From contig NC_092338.1 of the NCBI RefSeq assembly GCF_046630445.1, positions 146,639,501 through 146,703,500 of the forward strand: 64,000 nucleotides of DNA, written 5' to 3'. This document shows positions 60,874 to 64,000 of this stretch, piece by piece. The stretch's first letter is position 1. The number at the start of each line of letters is the position of its first letter. The DNA comes from Rutidosis leptorrhynchoides (taxonomy: Eukaryota > Streptophyta > Magnoliopsida > Asterales > Asteraceae). Both the position numbers and the translations under genes were made by a program. The notes under the pieces were generated by a model. It worked only from the letters and a program-made list of their open reading frames with translations, did not search any database and had not been told where the DNA came from.

Positions 60874-61374
60874 ATGACTTTGGAAGATTTATTACTTTCT
60901 GAGAGCGAAAGCGAGACGGATAGTGATAGCGCAGAGTCCGATTCCGATGAAGATTTAATTCAAGAAGGTTACAACACGCTTAACTTACTCGATTCGCTTA
61001 ATGCAATGGACGAAGAAGATGATGCTCGAAATTCTCGTACAATTATTAGAAGACGCCGGTTACAAAGAGATCGTATTGATACCGGTAATCGTTTGTTTCG
61101 CGACTATTTCTCGGATAATCCAACATTTTCTGGTGATTATTTTCGAAATCGATTTCGAATGAGTAAGTCATTGTTTATGCGTATTGGTCATGCTTGTAAC
61201 GACTCAACCCGTTATCCAACCGAAAACACGCTTACTATTTTTTTTTTACAAAGATCAGGTTTTCAGGCATATGGAGCGCCGCTCCGATTCCTGCTGTCCA
61301 AATTGCCATTTTCACGCAAAAAGATCCCCCGCTTCCCGACACTTTTAGACGAAATGGTTTTCACAACAGATTAA
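60874..61374 (+). pseudogene. HARBI1/ALP1-like (PIF/Harbinger transposase-derived) N-terminus, truncated by an LTR
   Basis: Residues 1-30 are acidic (SESESETDSDSAESDSDED), then RRRRLQRDRIDTGNRLFRDY, FSDNP and FRNRFRMSKSLFMRIGHA. That order (R-rich, LFxDYFxxxP, FRRRFRM.xxLFxRI) is the conserved N-terminus of plant Harbinger transposases and their domesticated ALP1-like relatives. The DDE nuclease core is missing. After about residue 128 the frame runs into sequence related to element A's LTR (GFQAYGAPLRF onward), ending at 61374. The last ~40 residues are therefore LTR-derived, a chimeric end. The promoter and start look normal, so a truncated transcript is possible. Confidence 0.7.
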
Positions 61375-62880
61375 AGTAAGTAAAACTAACACATTTTCAT
61401 AATAAAACAAGTTTTACGACACCGGGCCCACATCGGCACATTTTACGAATTACATACTAAATACGATTTTCGACCACATTAGTTTAATACAAAATAAAGA
61501 CCGAACATGGTGATTGGGGATACGCTACCAAATCCTAATCAATCCAAAAGCACGTCTTCTAAAGCAACCTGCGCAATTCACTAGTTCCCATGCTTACCCG
61601 AGTCACCACCTCCACGCGAATCTATAAAAATGTAAACAACGAGAGGGTAAGCTATGAAAGCTTAGTGAGTATAAACATACTATATACATACATATGCATA
61701 AAATGAATACGTACAACCAACACATAAGGTAAACACATACCGCATACCGAGTATAACTAAGCAAGCAATACATAACGTACCACCAAGCCAAATCCGCAAG
61801 ATTAGCTACAACATATAATAAGTATATATACGCATATACATTAGTTAACCAAGACACCAAGGTTAACCCCTTAACCTCATACATATGAACGTTGGTCGAA
61901 CAACCCGAGCCTTAGTGAATTCGCACAACCCGAGATTCACTTCCTTCACCACTTCAACAACCGAGGTTGGCCGAACTACCCGTGCCTTAGTGAATTCGAA
62001 CTACCCGAGATTCACCACCTCATTACCAACACGACCGAACTACCCGAGTCATCATGAATCCGCACTACCCGTGATTAATTTCCTCAACATCAACAACAAC
62101 GACGGGGTTGGCCCGACATGCCAACGTGAATCCATATACGCCAAAGATTCACTACCCCAAGGGTGGTAACCCAAAACGCATAAACGTACAACGTGGACTC
62201 AAACTCCAAGAATCCATTTTCCCATCACATGTAGAGTGAATCCGAGCAAGGATCACTCTACCCACCCGCACCCATCCTATGCATACATATGCATATAATA
62301 TATTTACACTCACCTTATCGCCTTGAGGAATGCAACCAAAAAAATCCGTAATCGCCAATGGAATGTACATATCCCATTAATCACATAACAAATAACACAA
62401 TTAGGGTGGATTTACAAATCAACCTAAATTGACGCTTAGTGCAATTTCGACCGAAATGCACTTCCAAGCACAAACCGTGCCCGAACTAACCAATAATCAC
62501 TAACACAAGTGAGAATGGCCCAAATACACCAATCAAACCCAATCATAGGTGTTAAACACCTATCTTGCCCAAATTGACACATAAACCCTAATTTTGACCC
62601 ATTTCAAAATTAGTCAACCAAATTCATCCAAAATGGTTCCAACACTTCCAGAATCACTAATCACTAGTGAAAATGGTTCCAATAACGCCAACTTAACTCA
62701 ACCACAAGTTTTAAACACTTGTCTTTACCAAAATCAACTTACAACTCTTATTTTGACCCAATTCAAAAATTAAGTTTCCAACAACACCCATTTGGATTCT
62801 TTCAACAACATAATCACTAATCATAGTGATTATACTCAATTTAAAGCCCTAATCATGGCTAAATCATAGTAGTAGTTGGC
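61258..62880 (-). repeat. LTR related to element A (diverged)
   Basis: Collinear with element A's LTR: AAACTAACAC, CGGGCCCACA, TTTCGACCACA, GAACATGGTG, AACAACGAGAGGGTAAGCTA and CACTCACCTTA-type blocks in the same order as 14180-14990. The start is missing. A tandem repeat (61885-62140, units with CGAACTACCCG and CCTTAGTGAATTCG) takes the place of A's own tandem. A GAGCGCCGCTCC palindrome near 61275 recalls A's GC-rich block. Confidence 0.65.
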
Positions 62881-64000
62881 CGTATATCAGAAGCATAAGG
62901 ACGATAAGTCAAAGAAGAAAGAGGTATCCTTGTGGATTGTGTGTTATCTTAGGTTCCAGTAATATCAGATGGTAACAGTGAAATAACAGAGTTTTGTAAC
63001 ACGGTACGTGGTGATGAGAAGGTTGATCGGGTCCATAATTAAGTATTTAAATTCTTCGTGCAAAATAGTGAATTTCAGTTTCTTTGATTTCGAGTCGAGA
63101 GAGTATGCCTTTCAGGCGTTCACGTAGAAATATTTCCATATTTGAGTTCCATTCTGTGCTACACGAATTTGGCTAGTAAGGTGGGTGTGAATAATCACGT
63201 TCGAGGTTCGGACACGGAGAGATTAAGGGACGAGCTATACGGGAAGAGTCGGAAATGAATCTTCGGTAATAACCGGCGATATCCAAGATTTTACGAATAC
63301 AAGTCGGAGTCGTGAGGGTTTTCCGATTGCGTGTGACTTCGATCCTTACGAGATCTACTTTAATACCTTGACCACTAACAACATGGTTTAGAAAATGGAC
63401 TTCGTTTAACCGAAATTCACACTTGGAAGAGTTTGGCATAGAGTTGTTCTTTTCTCAAGAGTTTGAGCGTAAGACGAAGATGTTGTTAGTTTTTCTTCTG
63501 CACTTGAATTGAATAGGTTAGGACATCACCTATGGATATGATGACGGATTTTTCTAGATAAGTTTACATACGCGATTCATAAGGCCCATGAATACGGATG
63601 GAGCCTTAGTTAAACTGAATGACACTAAAAGAAATTCATAACGATCGTAATGAGTTCGGAAAGCGATTTTGGAGACATCTTCTCCCTTAACCCTCAATTG
63701 TTGATAACCGGAATGGAGGTCGATTTTGGAATACACACGGATTCCTTATAATTGATCATGAGGTCATTGGTACGGGGAAAAGGATATCGGTTCTTAACCG
63801 AAAATTATTTAGTTCACGATAATCTATTCACATTTGTAGGGAAACATTTTCTTCTTAACGAATAGGTTTTGAGCTCCCTAGTTCTATAGGTATCACGTCA
63901 AAATTCAAATTATCTACCTAATAAGTTTAACGTACACCCTCCGATAGAATTTGTCGGCACGCAATAGTTTTCCGTTGGTCACTTGAATGGCATAAGTAGT
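62881..64000 (-). pseudogene. Degraded Gypsy pol (protease/RT) remnant, cut by the window edge
   Basis: Minus-strand pieces from right to left: a protease-end pattern (about 64000-63890: AIQVTNGKLLRADKF, then DVIPIELG); the start of RT (63736-63554: [40 protein letters not shown]); a later RT part (63439-63173: [39 protein letters not shown]). The catalytic FIDD segment lies in a broken gap near 63500-63550. RNase H and integrase cannot be recognised between 63170 and the LTR. Frames change repeatedly. This is the internal part of the element whose LTR is at 61258-62880. Confidence 0.75.

Overview
This window is plant nuclear DNA dominated by nested retrotransposons. The evidence is intron-containing host genes with GT-AG introns (a SHAGGY/GSK3 kinase, an F-box/FBD gene, an RPA1-like relic), chromovirus-type Gypsy elements primed by initiator Met-tRNA, an Athila-type gag, plant SINEs and MITEs, and long TA arrays. 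A eudicot is clear. A composite (Asteraceae) is my guess from the general look of the repeats and cannot be proven without a search.

Layout. (1) 1-8121: an Athila-lineage LTR element with gag and protease but no reverse transcriptase, cut by the left window edge; its 3' LTR ends inside the left LTR of element A. (2) 8122-37575: element A, a Tekay-like chromovirus on the minus strand whose polyprotein has three in-frame stops. Its right LTR is split by element B (15139-36777, target duplication ctcac). B has 2.1-kb LTRs, no gag-pol, a poly(A)-binding-protein gene fragment and a broken pre-gag ORF. B is split by element C (19962-33043, target duplication cttcg). C has nearly identical 3251-bp LTRs and an intact 1531-residue gag-pol, and carries two extra ORFs between the 5' LTR and gag: a Glu-rich protein and an F-box-like protein. 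A, B and C all point the same way. LTR divergence counted by eye falls in the order expected from the nesting (A > B > C). (3) 37576-42020: AT-rich LTR-like remnant, TA array and degenerate TTTAGGG-like repeats. (4) 42185-44433: RPA1-like pseudogene. (5) 44434-46503: LINE fragments (one split by a SINE) and a diverged duplicate of the 3' part of the neighbouring F-box gene. (6) 47208-48625: F-box/LRR/FBD gene with one frameshift. (7) 49568-50225: cluster of CACATGTG palindromes. (8) 51236-54854: complete 11-coding-exon SHAGGY-like kinase, with a foldback MITE in one intron. (9) 55260-56420: decayed ORF with a hAT-like MITE. (10) 56629-58999: small Copia-type element with gag only. (11) 59836-60180: tRNA-derived SINE with a long poly-G run. 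(12) 60874-61374: 5' end of a HARBI1/ALP1-like gene cut by an LTR element (61258 to the window end) related to A, with broken protease and RT remnants.

Functionally, only the kinase gene looks like an intact conserved host gene. It should act in brassinosteroid and related phosphorylation signalling. Element C looks capable of making all its own proteins. B, and separately the gag-PR Athila element and the gag-only Copia element, look non-autonomous. B shares its LTR ends, primer-binding leader and 3' polypurine/hairpin region with C, which suggests that B is mobilised by C-type proteins. The most unusual content is the pre-gag gene pair in C and the captured PABP fragment in B.
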